DNA of 64,000 nucleotides from the NCBI GenBank assembly GCA_938083445.1, contig CALKCP010000019.1, forward strand, positions 101,148-165,147. The letters are read 5' to 3'. Every line of letters starts with the position of its first letter. Within the stretch, counting starts at the first letter, position 1. Under the pieces are notes generated by a model that was not told the DNA's origin, made no database searches, and worked only from the letters and a program-made list of their open reading frames with translations. The position numbers and the translations under genes are program-made. This stretch comes from an uncultured Ulvibacter sp. (GTDB lineage Bacteria > Bacteroidota > Bacteroidia > Flavobacteriales > Flavobacteriaceae). Below are positions 28,731 through 37,401 of this stretch, in pieces.

Positions 28731-29801
28731 TTAATTTACGGTCATCTTACCATCTTCGGTAAGAATTAGCTCTTTTTTCGTAAAAGGGCTTATTGCTGTA
28801 AGGTTAAAGCCTGTTTTATGGTTTTCTAATACCAGTGTTATAATTTCGTCATTAATTATGATTTCAGCTTCTTGTAATTCAATTAAAGAAGTAATCCATG
28901 TCTTATACTTGTTATGATGTGCTTTTTGTTTTCTAAACAATTCATACATCGCCCATTTTATTTTTTCATCATCAGGAATGGTAAATGCATCTGTTTTAGC
29001 TTCTTTAGATGAAAAATAAACATAACCCCATTTTTCGGGTTCGTGCATATTGATCACACCTTGAGAAGACCATACCCAATTGTATTCGGGTAAATATTTT
29101 TCGTTTTCGTCCTTTTTTCTTGAATATTTTCCGTTTGTAATATCATAGTTCCAATTTACTCTAGAAAAATTTACTCGCCAAAATTTATCCCTAGGCACAA
29201 TGTCTTGATAATATGATGTTTTATAAACTGACCAAGGAATAGCGATCTCCAATGTCCATCCTTTATCTACATCTGAATCATTATTTAAAGTTCCATCAAC
29301 ATATACTGCAGATTTTAATCCAGTAATATGCCAATCGTTTAATACAGGTGAATTAAATTCTCTATATGGCTTGGTAATGAATAAATCCCAAACGGTATTT
29401 AAAGCATTAATCTCTAATTCGTAATAATTATGTGTATCTCCATCAGGGTCTATAAAAACTTCAAAATTGTTATTATGATAAATGATGGCATCGTGTTGCT
29501 TAATATCAGCCCAAACATGTGGATCTTCAATTTTTGCTAATATGTAAAAGTGGTTTTCATCCCACAACATTTTTACAATGGTTTGATATTCTGGTATTTT
29601 TACTCCTGCAATATCTATAAAATTTGATGACCATTCAGTTGACTCCCAAGCGGCTTCATCTGCTTTACCATCGATAGTAATTAGGTCTTGAGTTTTATAT
29701 ACAGTATACGTTTTAGGTGAAATTATTTTTTTTGATTGAGAACAGGCATTGAATGAAAATCCAATCAGGAAAATTAAACATATAGATTTAAACCAATTCA
29801 T
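28731..29801 (-). CDS. CBM9-like carbohydrate-binding lipoprotein
   Basis: A 356-residue lipoprotein (leader ends in FNAC). The body resembles family 9 carbohydrate-binding modules: LITIDGKADEAAWES, LWDENHFYILAKIEDPHVWA, NNNFEVFIDPDGDTHNYYELEINA and WTLEIAIPWSV. Such stand-alone CBM9-like proteins occur in many Bacteroidota glycan loci, but their exact role is unproven; binding a released oligosaccharide or aiding an enzyme is plausible. About 120 C-terminal residues match nothing I recognise. Its start codon abuts the stop of the GH130 gene, so both are on one message. Confidence 0.82.
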   Translation of the reverse strand: MNWFKSICLIFLIGFSFNACSQSKKIISPKTYTVYKTQDLITIDGKADEAAWESTEWSSNFIDIAGVKIPEYQTIVKMLWDENHFYILAKIEDPHVWADIKQHDAIIYHNNNFEVFIDPDGDTHNYYELEINALNTVWDLFITKPYREFNSPVLNDWHITGLKSAVYVDGTLNNDSDVDKGWTLEIAIPWSVYKTSYYQDIVPRDKFWRVNFSRVNWNYDITNGKYSRKKDENEKYLPEYNWVWSSQGVINMHEPEKWGYVYFSSKEAKTDAFTIPDDEKIKWAMYELFRKQKAHHNKYKTWITSLIELQEAEIIINDEIITLVLENHKTGFNLTAISPFTKKELILTEDGKMTVN

Positions 29802-30764
29802 TTATAGACTATGCTCTTTAGTAAATTGAACGACTTCACTTAAATGCCCAAAAGCCAGCGCTACTACGGTATCTGCAGCACCATAATATATTGCTAATTT
29901 ATCTTGCTCAACATCATGCAAAGCAGCACAAGGAAATACTACGTTTTGTACGTCTCCAACCATTTCGTACTGTTCAGAAGGACCTAATAAGTATGGTTGT
30001 GTACGGTACTTCACTTTATCTGGTTCGTTTTCATCTAAAAGTGCAGATCCCATTGAATAACGAAACCCATTACAGGTATTAATTACTCCGTGATAAATCA
30101 TTAACCAACCTTCGTTTGTTAAAATTGGGATTGGACCTGCTCCAATTTTTGTGCATTGCCAAGCACTATCTTCAAAAGGCGTAGCTTTCATAACACAACG
30201 ATGTTCTCCCCAATATTTCATATCTGGACTATAGCTGATATAAATATCACCAAAAGGTGTATGACCATTGTCACTTGGACGACTTAGCATAGCGTATTTT
30301 CCATTTATCTTTTTTGGAAATAATACACCATTTCTATTAAATGGTAAAAATGCATTTTCGCATTGAAAAAACTCTTTAAAATCAAATGTATACCCAATTC
30401 CTATTGTCGGTCCATGATAACCATTACACCAAGTAATCCAATATCTATCTTCTATAAACACAACGCGTGGATCATACTTATAATCTGAATGTATCATGTC
30501 GGTATTACCTGCCTGCATTTTAATTGGCTCGTGGTTTATTTTCCAATTAATGCCATCTTCACTAAAACCAGCAAAGATATTCATCTGCACAGCTTTATTA
30601 TCACATCTAAAAACGCCTGCAAAGCCATTTTTAAAAGGTACTACAGCACTATTAAAAATACTATTTGAGGAAGGAATATCATATCGATTTATAATGGGGT
30701 TTTCTGAATATCTCCAAACAACATCATTACAATTCTTAGGTTTTTCTTGCCAAGGTATACTCAC
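29802..30764 (-). CDS. GH130 beta-mannoside phosphorylase (probable Man-beta-1,4-GlcNAc or mannooligosaccharide type)
   Basis: Predicted cytoplasmic enzyme that splits beta-mannosides with phosphate to give mannose-1-phosphate. The 320 residues lack a signal peptide, unlike the surrounding enzymes. Motifs are [55 protein letters not shown] (proposed catalytic Asp at about 98) and [13 protein letters not shown]. From memory these closely resemble GH130 subfamily 2 proteins, which include the N-glycan-core phosphorylase UhgbMP. The start is GTG at 30764, chosen because family homology begins at once. It lies 26 bases after the symporter gene and abuts the CBM9 gene. A beta-1,2-mannosidase activity, found in other GH130 branches, is less likely. 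Confidence 0.88.
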   Translation of the reverse strand: MSIPWQEKPKNCNDVVWRYSENPIINRYDIPSSNSIFNSAVVPFKNGFAGVFRCDNKAVQMNIFAGFSEDGINWKINHEPIKMQAGNTDMIHSDYKYDPRVVFIEDRYWITWCNGYHGPTIGIGYTFDFKEFFQCENAFLPFNRNGVLFPKKINGKYAMLSRPSDNGHTPFGDIYISYSPDMKYWGEHRCVMKATPFEDSAWQCTKIGAGPIPILTNEGWLMIYHGVINTCNGFRYSMGSALLDENEPDKVKYRTQPYLLGPSEQYEMVGDVQNVVFPCAALHDVEQDKLAIYYGAADTVVALAFGHLSEVVQFTKEHSL

Positions 30765-30790
30765 TGTTTTTTTATTTTAAAATTATGAAT

Positions 30791-32668
30791 TTAATCTTTA
30801 ATCGTTTTGACTTTATCTAGCCAAGTATATTTAAGGATTATTGAGGTGATTGCAAAAACTACTAATGCAATTAATGCTTTTGGATAATCTCGTATCACAA
30901 AATAAATTGGCATTACTATCATGCTCGATTGCCAAATGATGCCAATTGTACAATTTAGCATGTCTTTCCAAAAGTCAGTGTTTTTCTTAATGGTACTATC
31001 TTCTTCTAATAATTCTTTATATACAGGACTCCACCAGCCCCAAGGTCTAACCGTTTTATAAAATGACTTTAGCGTACTCATTTCCGTAGGTTTTGTTAGG
31101 TAAGTACCTAAGAAAGAACCTAATAATGATACTATAAAAATGATTGGAAACAAGTAAATGGCTTGTACATGAGATAAATCAAAAAGTAATGAATCTTCTG
31201 TAAAATTCCCTTTGTTTTTGTCCAATACAAATTGGAGAGATGCTACTATTAAACCCGATAACATTCCCCAAAAATATCCCCAACCATTAAAACGCCACCA
31301 AATCCACTTTAAAAAATTAGCCGCTACATACCCTCCAAAAAGGGCAGAGGTAATCCATAGGGTTAGTGAATTAATAGAGTCTGCAAAAAAGCCCATAAAA
31401 ACTCCCAAAGCAACTATTGCAAAAGAAGCGATATGACTTGCTTTTATATAGTGCTGGTTACTGGCATTTGGTTTAAAATATTTTATATATATATCATTAA
31501 CGATATAAGCTGGTCCAGCGTTTACAAATGCCGAAAAGGTAGACATAAATGCTGCTAATAATCCTGCTAATAATAAGCCCTTTATTCCAACCGGAACATG
31601 AAAATTAATTACCTTTGGTAACAATACTTCTAAATCTCCCCCATTTAGGGAAGGGTTGGCAATCATTTCTGGACTTAAAGCAACTAAAGCTATAACTACA
31701 ACTCCTCCTATTAATAAATATCTTGGAATAAATAAAATCAAATTAGTGAAGCCACTCATATATGCAGCTTCTTTTACAGTTTTTGTAGATAATATACGTT
31801 GCATATCAAAACTCGGTGTAGGTCCTGCTATACTTGCAAAAAAGCCTTTGAATAGAGTCATACCTATAAGCGCACCAAACATTTTAAATCCCTCAGAATC
31901 TATTAAATCATTAAAGGCTTGGTATTTCTCGCTCCAATGGGTTTCCAACTCCCATCCAAAAAATACATTTCTCCATTCTGCTGTAATGACATTATTAATT
32001 TCAACATCGCTTATTGCAAAAAAAGTATAGCCTACAACCAATAGTCCGGCAATAACCATTATGCCATATTGTAAGACCTCTGTTGCTACAACCGAGAACA
32101 GACCTCCTTTAACAGTATAAAGCGTAGTTAGAAATATTATGATTAATGCATAGGACTGTTCAGAATTAAATAGGATTAATTCACCTATCTGTAATGTAAG
32201 ATCCCAAGGCAATATAATGGTCATGAATTTACCAACACCTTCAAAAAAATAGGCAATAAACCCAATAGCAGCAATAATTGCAAAAATGGCGACAATCATA
32301 TGCGACGCTCTACCTGCTTTTCTATCCCCAAATCGGGTTAAAATCCATTCCGATCCGGTCATTATATTTGACCTTCTAATCCAAACGGCTAAAAACATCA
32401 TGACAAAAATCTGATTCCAAATGGGCCAAAGCCACATAAACATAAAACTTTTTAATCCATATAAAAATAGAATACCAACCATCCAAGCTGTTCCAGAAAC
32501 ATCGAACATTCCTGAGCCATTACTTAACCCTAGATAATACCATTTAATGCTTTTTCCGCCAAGAAAATAAGAGTCCAATCCTTTGGATGCTTTTTTAGAT
32601 ACCCAAATACCTACTCCAACGGTTAAAATAATATACAGTGCTATTATTGATATATCTATTATATCCAT
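30791..32668 (-). CDS. Sodium:solute symporter (probable mannoside uptake)
   Basis: A 625-residue SSS-family inner-membrane protein with about 13-15 hydrophobic segments. Visible family blocks are LDSYFLGGKSIKWYYLGLSNGSGMFDVSGTAW (read in parts), GVGIWVSKKASKGLDSYFLG at the N terminus, and GLLLAGLLAAFMSTFSAFVNAG, the conserved TM8-like region. The start overlaps the stop of the upstream GH92 by one base (TAATG). Position between an extracytoplasmic mannosidase and a cytoplasmic phosphorylase suggests it imports mannose or a short beta-mannoside such as Man-GlcNAc. Substrate is inference only. Confidence 0.88.
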   Translation of the reverse strand: MDIIDISIIALYIILTVGVGIWVSKKASKGLDSYFLGGKSIKWYYLGLSNGSGMFDVSGTAWMVGILFLYGLKSFMFMWLWPIWNQIFVMMFLAVWIRRSNIMTGSEWILTRFGDRKAGRASHMIVAIFAIIAAIGFIAYFFEGVGKFMTIILPWDLTLQIGELILFNSEQSYALIIIFLTTLYTVKGGLFSVVATEVLQYGIMVIAGLLVVGYTFFAISDVEINNVITAEWRNVFFGWELETHWSEKYQAFNDLIDSEGFKMFGALIGMTLFKGFFASIAGPTPSFDMQRILSTKTVKEAAYMSGFTNLILFIPRYLLIGGVVVIALVALSPEMIANPSLNGGDLEVLLPKVINFHVPVGIKGLLLAGLLAAFMSTFSAFVNAGPAYIVNDIYIKYFKPNASNQHYIKASHIASFAIVALGVFMGFFADSINSLTLWITSALFGGYVAANFLKWIWWRFNGWGYFWGMLSGLIVASLQFVLDKNKGNFTEDSLLFDLSHVQAIYLFPIIFIVSLLGSFLGTYLTKPTEMSTLKSFYKTVRPWGWWSPVYKELLEEDSTIKKNTDFWKDMLNCTIGIIWQSSMIVMPIYFVIRDYPKALIALVVFAITSIILKYTWLDKVKTIKD

Positions 32669-34938
32669 TATTCTTGTGCTTTATTAGTAATGGTTCCCCA
32701 ATTTTTATTGGGTTCTGGCCCCATAACAAAATGCAATGTTCCACCATCTAATATTTGTTGATGTGAAATAAAAGTTTGATTAAAAACTTTGCCGTTCAGT
32801 GTTGCTGATTGTATATAGATATTTTTATCAGAAACATGTTTTGCTTCGATTATGAACTTTTTTTCTTCAGAAATTGTAATCGTAGTTTTTTCAAATATGG
32901 GACTCCCTATTTCGTAATCGCCAGAGGCTGGATTCATAGCATATAAACCGATAGAACTCAAGACATACCATGCGGACATTTGCCCACAATCTTCATTACC
33001 ACTCAATCCATTTGGCGTCGTGTTATATTGGGTTTTTAATATCTCTCGCACCCAATATTGCGTTCTCCATGGTTTATTAGCGTGATTAAATAAATAAGCA
33101 ATATGATGACTTGGTTCGTTACCATGCGCATATTGCCCAATTAACCCAGAAATATCATTCGAAATATTATCACCAGTAATTTCTGAACTCTCTGTAAAAA
33201 GTTGTTCTAATCTTTCGGCAAATATTTCATTACCTCCATGTAGTGTTATAAGATTTTCAACACTGTGTGGCACAAACCAAGAGTGCTGCCATGCATTACC
33301 TTCTGTGTATTCAGCATTAATTCTATGCGCAGAATGTTTCGGGTCAAAAGGTTCTTTCCAAGATTCACCATCTTCAGATTTACCTCGCATAAAACCAGTA
33401 TGTTTATCAAACAGATTCTGATATGCTTTAGAACGCTTCATGAAATACTCATAATCTTCATTCTTATCTAAAGCTTTCGATACTTGTGCAATACACCAAT
33501 CATCATAAGCATATTCTAAAGTTATAGTTACGGATTCGTCTAAGAAACTATGCGGAATATATCCGTATTTTTTATAATGAATAAGACCACGTTCGTCTTG
33601 CATCATAGTAGTCTTCATAGCTTGATAGGCTTTATCGATATCAAAACCATTAATTCCTTTTAAATAAGCTTCAGCTATTACTGGTATAGAATGATAACCA
33701 GTCATCGTATTAGTTTCATTGCCATACAAGGTCCACACTGGTAGTATTTTTTTATGCTCGTAATATGCCAACATAGAGTTGACAATTTCAGCAACTCGAT
33801 TAGGCTCTAAAATGGTAAGTAAAGGTTGTTGTGCTCTAAAAGTATCCCATAATGATAGGGTAGAGTAGGTTGTAAAATCTTTCGCTTTCACAATGCTATC
33901 ATTTTCCATTCTAAACTCACCGTTAACGTCGCTAAAAGTAACAGGTGCGAGCTGTGCATGGTATAATGCTGTATAAAAAATTGTTTTTAAGGAATCCGTA
34001 GATGATTCAACGTCTATTTTTGAAAGTGTCTTATTCCAGGTTTTAGAAGCCTTATCTTTTGCCGTATCAAAATTCTCTTTATTTTCTGATATATTTTCAA
34101 GTGCATTTTTAATACTAACTGAAGAAAGGCCGACTTTAATTTGTACTTTTTCTTCACTTAAATTATTGAAATAGAGCTGAGCTGAAGTTTTAGTTCCAGT
34201 AACACTTTTTTCATCGACATATTCCTCATTTGATGTCAAATCAAATTCTTTAATAGACTTTGAAAATTTAGCGACAAAAAACACTTTTTGGTTTTTAGCC
34301 CAACCAGTACTATGTCTATATCCAGACACTGTGAACTTATCTACAATTGTTATTTGCGTGAGTTCAGGCTTATCCCAATTAAATGCATAGCCTAGATCAA
34401 TAATCACAGACTGCATATCATTTTCAGCAAATGTATATTGGTGAAATGCCGTTCTTAAATCTGAGGTTAACTCCGCTTTAATATTATGATCTTCTAAAAA
34501 GACGCTATAATAACCTGCTTCAGCTGTTTCTTGCTTATGCGAATAGTTTGATTTATAAGGAATATCTTCTCTTGTTTTTATAGCTTTCGCTAAATTCACT
34601 GTTTTGTTTATTGGCATAAAACGAATATCACCCAAATCACCAATTCCTGTACCACTTAAATGTAAATGACTAAAGCCAATAGTTACTGAATCGGAATAAT
34701 GATATCCGGAGCACCAATCCCATTCAGAAACGCCATTATCAGGACTTACTTGAAGCATTCCAAAAGGAACAGTAGCGCCTGGATAGGTGTGTCCATGACC
34801 TCCAGTACCAATAAAAGGGTTTACATATTTGGCATAAGACTTTTCGCTTTTATCAACATGATTGTTGCAAGAAGCTATTGTGAAAAAAAATATTATGATA
34901 TATAATATATCTATATTAGCTTTTTTAAAGTATGTCAT
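32668..34938 (-). CDS. GH92 alpha-mannosidase lipoprotein (third, first in operon)
   Basis: A 756-residue lipoprotein (leader ends in TIASC). It begins YVNPFIGTGGHGHTYPGATVP, the classic GH92 N-terminal signature, and has LHLSGTGIGDLGDI. The catalytic domain has LSLWDTFRAQQP, VTITLEYAYDDWC, HGNEPSHHIAYLFNHANKPWRTQ and GNEDCGQMSAW. It keeps every conserved block I can recall and is the paralogue closest to well-characterised GH92 enzymes. It is the promoter-proximal gene of the minus-strand arm and is divergent from the LytS/LytTR pair, 103 bases away. The enzyme probably trims alpha-mannose at the cell surface or in the periplasm. Confidence 0.94.
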   Translation of the reverse strand: MTYFKKANIDILYIIIFFFTIASCNNHVDKSEKSYAKYVNPFIGTGGHGHTYPGATVPFGMLQVSPDNGVSEWDWCSGYHYSDSVTIGFSHLHLSGTGIGDLGDIRFMPINKTVNLAKAIKTREDIPYKSNYSHKQETAEAGYYSVFLEDHNIKAELTSDLRTAFHQYTFAENDMQSVIIDLGYAFNWDKPELTQITIVDKFTVSGYRHSTGWAKNQKVFFVAKFSKSIKEFDLTSNEEYVDEKSVTGTKTSAQLYFNNLSEEKVQIKVGLSSVSIKNALENISENKENFDTAKDKASKTWNKTLSKIDVESSTDSLKTIFYTALYHAQLAPVTFSDVNGEFRMENDSIVKAKDFTTYSTLSLWDTFRAQQPLLTILEPNRVAEIVNSMLAYYEHKKILPVWTLYGNETNTMTGYHSIPVIAEAYLKGINGFDIDKAYQAMKTTMMQDERGLIHYKKYGYIPHSFLDESVTITLEYAYDDWCIAQVSKALDKNEDYEYFMKRSKAYQNLFDKHTGFMRGKSEDGESWKEPFDPKHSAHRINAEYTEGNAWQHSWFVPHSVENLITLHGGNEIFAERLEQLFTESSEITGDNISNDISGLIGQYAHGNEPSHHIAYLFNHANKPWRTQYWVREILKTQYNTTPNGLSGNEDCGQMSAWYVLSSIGLYAMNPASGDYEIGSPIFEKTTITISEEKKFIIEAKHVSDKNIYIQSATLNGKVFNQTFISHQQILDGGTLHFVMGPEPNKNWGTITNKAQE

Positions 34939-35041
34939 TAATTATAATTTTGCATAGTAAATATGTAAAAAAGCTACTAAGTAGCGAATAAAATTAGACG
35001 GACAACAACAGAGTTACGCTGAACGTTAGAAAATTTAGAAA
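34939..35041. promoter_or_regulatory. Divergent promoter region between GH92 operon and LytS/LytTR
   Basis: This 103-base spacer must hold the promoters of both divergent units. It contains a short dyad at 34973-34985 (5-base arms, 3-base spacer) and two GTT-containing elements at 35013 and 35025, 12 bases apart, that loosely recall LytTR half-sites. No clear Bacteroidota -33/-7 pair was identified, so this is positional evidence only. Confidence 0.35.
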
Positions 35042-36094
35042 ATGCAACCAAGAAAGTTATTTGGAGTTACTCGAGGATATCATGCTATTTTTTGGGCGGT
35101 TTACTTTTTACTCAACACACTACGTTGGGGAAATTATTTTGATGACTACATTTATTCACTTAAAACAAATATTATTGGTTTCCCTGTTCACATGGTTCTG
35201 GCCTATTTAAACATCTTTGTTTTAATGCCAAGGTTTGTTTTTAAACGTAAATATTTTTTGTATGTCGTTTTTCTAATAGCCACTTTACTCTTAATGGTTT
35301 TTATTAAATTCAATCTTACTTACTACTTAGTTAGTGAGAATATTTGGCCAGAAGGTCCTGTAATTATTCATGATTTTACGTTTAGTTATTGTATAGATAT
35401 GATGATAGGTGAGCTGTATGTAATGACCTTTGTGACTGCCATTAAAATCACAATGGATTGGTTGCATGAACAGAAAAGAGTGGCGGATTTAGAAAAAATC
35501 CAGTTAGAAACAGAACTTTTATTCTTGCGCAGTCAGGTATCTCCTCACTTTTTCTTTAATACGCTTAATAATATTTATTCTCTTTCTTTAGAGGGTTCTA
35601 AAAAAACGCCGAAAGTAATTTTAAAACTTTCTGAACTAATGCGCTACTTATTATATGAAACTAAAGAAAAAAGACAAGATTTAAAAAATGACATTCTTTG
35701 TATTCAAAATTATTTAGAACTAGAAAGAATAAGATATGCAGACACCTTAGAGATAAATATGAATATTAGTGGAGATATAGAGGGTAAGAAGATTGCGCCA
35801 ATGTTACTATTATCGTTTGTGGAAAACGCATTTAAGCATGGTGCTAACAAAAGTATTGAGAAAACTAAAATTGATATCGATTTCATAGTTGAAAACGATT
35901 TTCTTAATTTTAGAATTGTAAATACAATCCCTCCTGAATTAAATAATAAACCATTCATTCAAGAAAAACAGGGAGGTATTGGTTTGACCAATGTTAGGAA
36001 GAGATTAGAGTTAGGGTATAAAAGTGAGGATTATGATATTTTTATAGACGATTCTAATAATCAGTTTATTGTTCAATTAAAAATTAAAGTTTAG
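35042..36094 (+). CDS. LytS/YehU-type sensor histidine kinase
   Basis: A 350-residue membrane kinase. The first 140 residues hold about four transmembrane segments with no large periplasmic sensor domain. A short coiled linker (VADLEKIQLETELLFLRSQ) leads to the His_kinase domain, with phospho-acceptor His at about 169 in SQVSPHFFFNTLNNI. The ATP-binding domain shows LSFVENAFKHGANKS (N box) and QGGIGLTNVRKRLEL (G box). The stop is followed immediately by the start of the LytTR regulator, a standard pair. Divergent placement beside the GH92 operon suggests it may control that operon, but this is unproven. Confidence 0.93.
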   Translation: MQPRKLFGVTRGYHAIFWAVYFLLNTLRWGNYFDDYIYSLKTNIIGFPVHMVLAYLNIFVLMPRFVFKRKYFLYVVFLIATLLLMVFIKFNLTYYLVSENIWPEGPVIIHDFTFSYCIDMMIGELYVMTFVTAIKITMDWLHEQKRVADLEKIQLETELLFLRSQVSPHFFFNTLNNIYSLSLEGSKKTPKVILKLSELMRYLLYETKEKRQDLKNDILCIQNYLELERIRYADTLEINMNISGDIEGKKIAPMLLLSFVENAFKHGANKSIEKTKIDIDFIVENDFLNFRIVNTIPPELNNKPFIQEKQGGIGLTNVRKRLELGYKSEDYDIFIDDSNNQFIVQLKIKV

Positions 36095-36814
36095 ATGAGT
36101 ATTAAATGTTTGATTATTGATGATGAGCCTCTAGCAATTAATGTAATTAAAAACTATTTAAAAGACATTAACGAGATTGAGATTGTTGATACTTTTAATA
36201 ATGCGATAGAAGCTATAAGCTTTCTAAAAGACAATCATATTGATCTTATTTTTCTTGACATAAACATGCCAGTTTTTGATGGCTTGAGTTTTATAAAAAG
36301 TTTAGAAAAAAAACCGCTTATTGTAATAACAACGGCATATAAAGAATATGCTGTTGAGACCTATGAATTAGACGTAACAGACTATTTAGTAAAACCTATT
36401 TCATTACCTCGGTTTATGAAAAGCGTTAATAAGGTATTTAATTCGTTAGAAAAGAGCGAGGGCCTAAACCAAATTCATAAAAATGAACGTTCTTTTATTT
36501 TTTTAAGAATTAATAAAAAGAAATTACAAAAAGTATATCTAGATGAAATATTAGTTGTTGAATCATTAAAGGATTATTTAAAAATATATACTACGACAGA
36601 GGGGTTTATTATCCATCAAACATTAAGTAGTTTTACAGATCAGTTGCCTAAAGATAAATTCATTAGAATACATAGGTCATTTACTATATCTATAGACAAA
36701 ATAGAGTCCATAGAAGGAAATAGTGTAGAAATTGATGGAGTAAGGTATATTATTGGACGAACTTATATTGATAAGGTAAAAAAGATAATTACTAGCTCAT
36801 CTAAAATTAATTAG
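36095..36814 (+). CDS. LytTR-family response regulator
   Basis: A 239-residue transcription regulator. The receiver domain has the acidic pair in IIDDEPLA, the phospho-acceptor Asp at about 55 in LIFLDINMPVFDG, and the conserved Lys at about 100 in DYLVKPIS. The C-terminal half is a LytTR DNA-binding domain (FLRINKKKLQKVYLDEILVVESLKDY; RIHRSFTISIDKI). It starts on the base after the kinase stop codon, so the two are translationally coupled and form one two-component system. No autoregulatory site is certain, but the shared upstream region is the obvious candidate target. Confidence 0.93.
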   Translation: MSIKCLIIDDEPLAINVIKNYLKDINEIEIVDTFNNAIEAISFLKDNHIDLIFLDINMPVFDGLSFIKSLEKKPLIVITTAYKEYAVETYELDVTDYLVKPISLPRFMKSVNKVFNSLEKSEGLNQIHKNERSFIFLRINKKKLQKVYLDEILVVESLKDYLKIYTTTEGFIIHQTLSSFTDQLPKDKFIRIHRSFTISIDKIESIEGNSVEIDGVRYIIGRTYIDKVKKIITSSSKIN

Positions 36815-36982
36815 ATTTTAAAATTAAAATGATTCATTGTTTTTATCTGTAGTCTAACTAAAAACGCTCACTTATTTACTGTTAAACCTGTATGTTTTTT
36901 GCAGCAAGTATTAGCAGCCCCCGATGTAAAATTGGGAGTAAACACAAATCCCTTATTTAATAATTACTTCACTTTATTGCAC

Positions 36983-37015
36983 AAAAAAAGCCTCGTTTGT
37001 TAGAACAAGGCTTTT
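36983..37015 (-). terminator. Terminator downstream of tRNA-Leu
   Basis: A 10-bp stem with one mismatch (36988-36997 with 37004-37013, extended by A-T pairs) ends on the minus strand in a run of seven U. It closes the minus-strand tRNA transcript and faces the convergent LytTR gene. The 168 bases between the LytTR stop and this hairpin show nothing else I can support. Confidence 0.75.
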
Positions 37016-37017
37016 AG

Positions 37018-37101
37018 TACTGATGGCGGGACTTGAACCCGCACGCCCCAAAGAGCACAGGATTTTAAGTCCGGCGTGTCTACCAATTCCACCACATCAG
37101 C
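37018..37101 (-). tRNA. tRNA-Leu (anticodon TAA)
   Basis: On the minus strand the 84-base sequence folds with a 7-bp acceptor stem (one G-U), D arm with GGTAGAC, anticodon loop CTTAAAA giving anticodon TAA, a long variable arm typical of class II tRNALeu, and a T arm with GTTCAAGTC. The anticodon stem has one C-U mismatch (28-42). CCA is not encoded. Confidence 0.93.
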
Positions 37102-37179
37102 ATCATTCGATTACAGACTGTAATCGGGTTAATTATTTTGCAAAGTTAAAACAAAAAGCAATCACTTTACACGAAATAG

Positions 37180-37252
37180 AGCGAAAAACGGGATTCGAAC
37201 CCGCGACCTCCACCTTGGCAAGGTGGCGCTCTACCAGCTGAGCTATTTTCGC
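37180..37252 (-). tRNA. tRNA-Gly (anticodon GCC)
   Basis: The minus strand folds into a 73-base cloverleaf: acceptor GCGAAAA with TTTTCGC, D arm AGCTCAGCTGGTAGAGC, anticodon loop TTGCCAA giving GCC, and T arm GGTTCGAATCC. CCA is not encoded. It lies 78 bases upstream of tRNA-Leu and probably shares its transcript. Confidence 0.95.
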
Positions 37253-37401
37253 AGAATGTAATGAACGTAACTTCTAAAAAGAAGCAAGCTCCCTTTTTTG
37301 GAAGCAGGTGCAAATTTAAACCTTTTTAACAAACTTGAAAGTAAAATAGAAGTAATTTTTAATCAGAAAACCAAGGGCCAAGAGGATGCTAACAATAGCT
37401 C

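Noticed and set aside
36815..36982. Possible short coding remnant after the LytTR gene
   Set aside because: A short readable stretch exists, but I cannot tie it to any family and it is interrupted by stops; treated as spacer.
37018..37101. tRNA-Leu as a damaged gene because of a C-U mismatch in the anticodon stem
   Set aside because: All other arms pair well, the anticodon loop is normal and single mismatches there are tolerated; called as functional.
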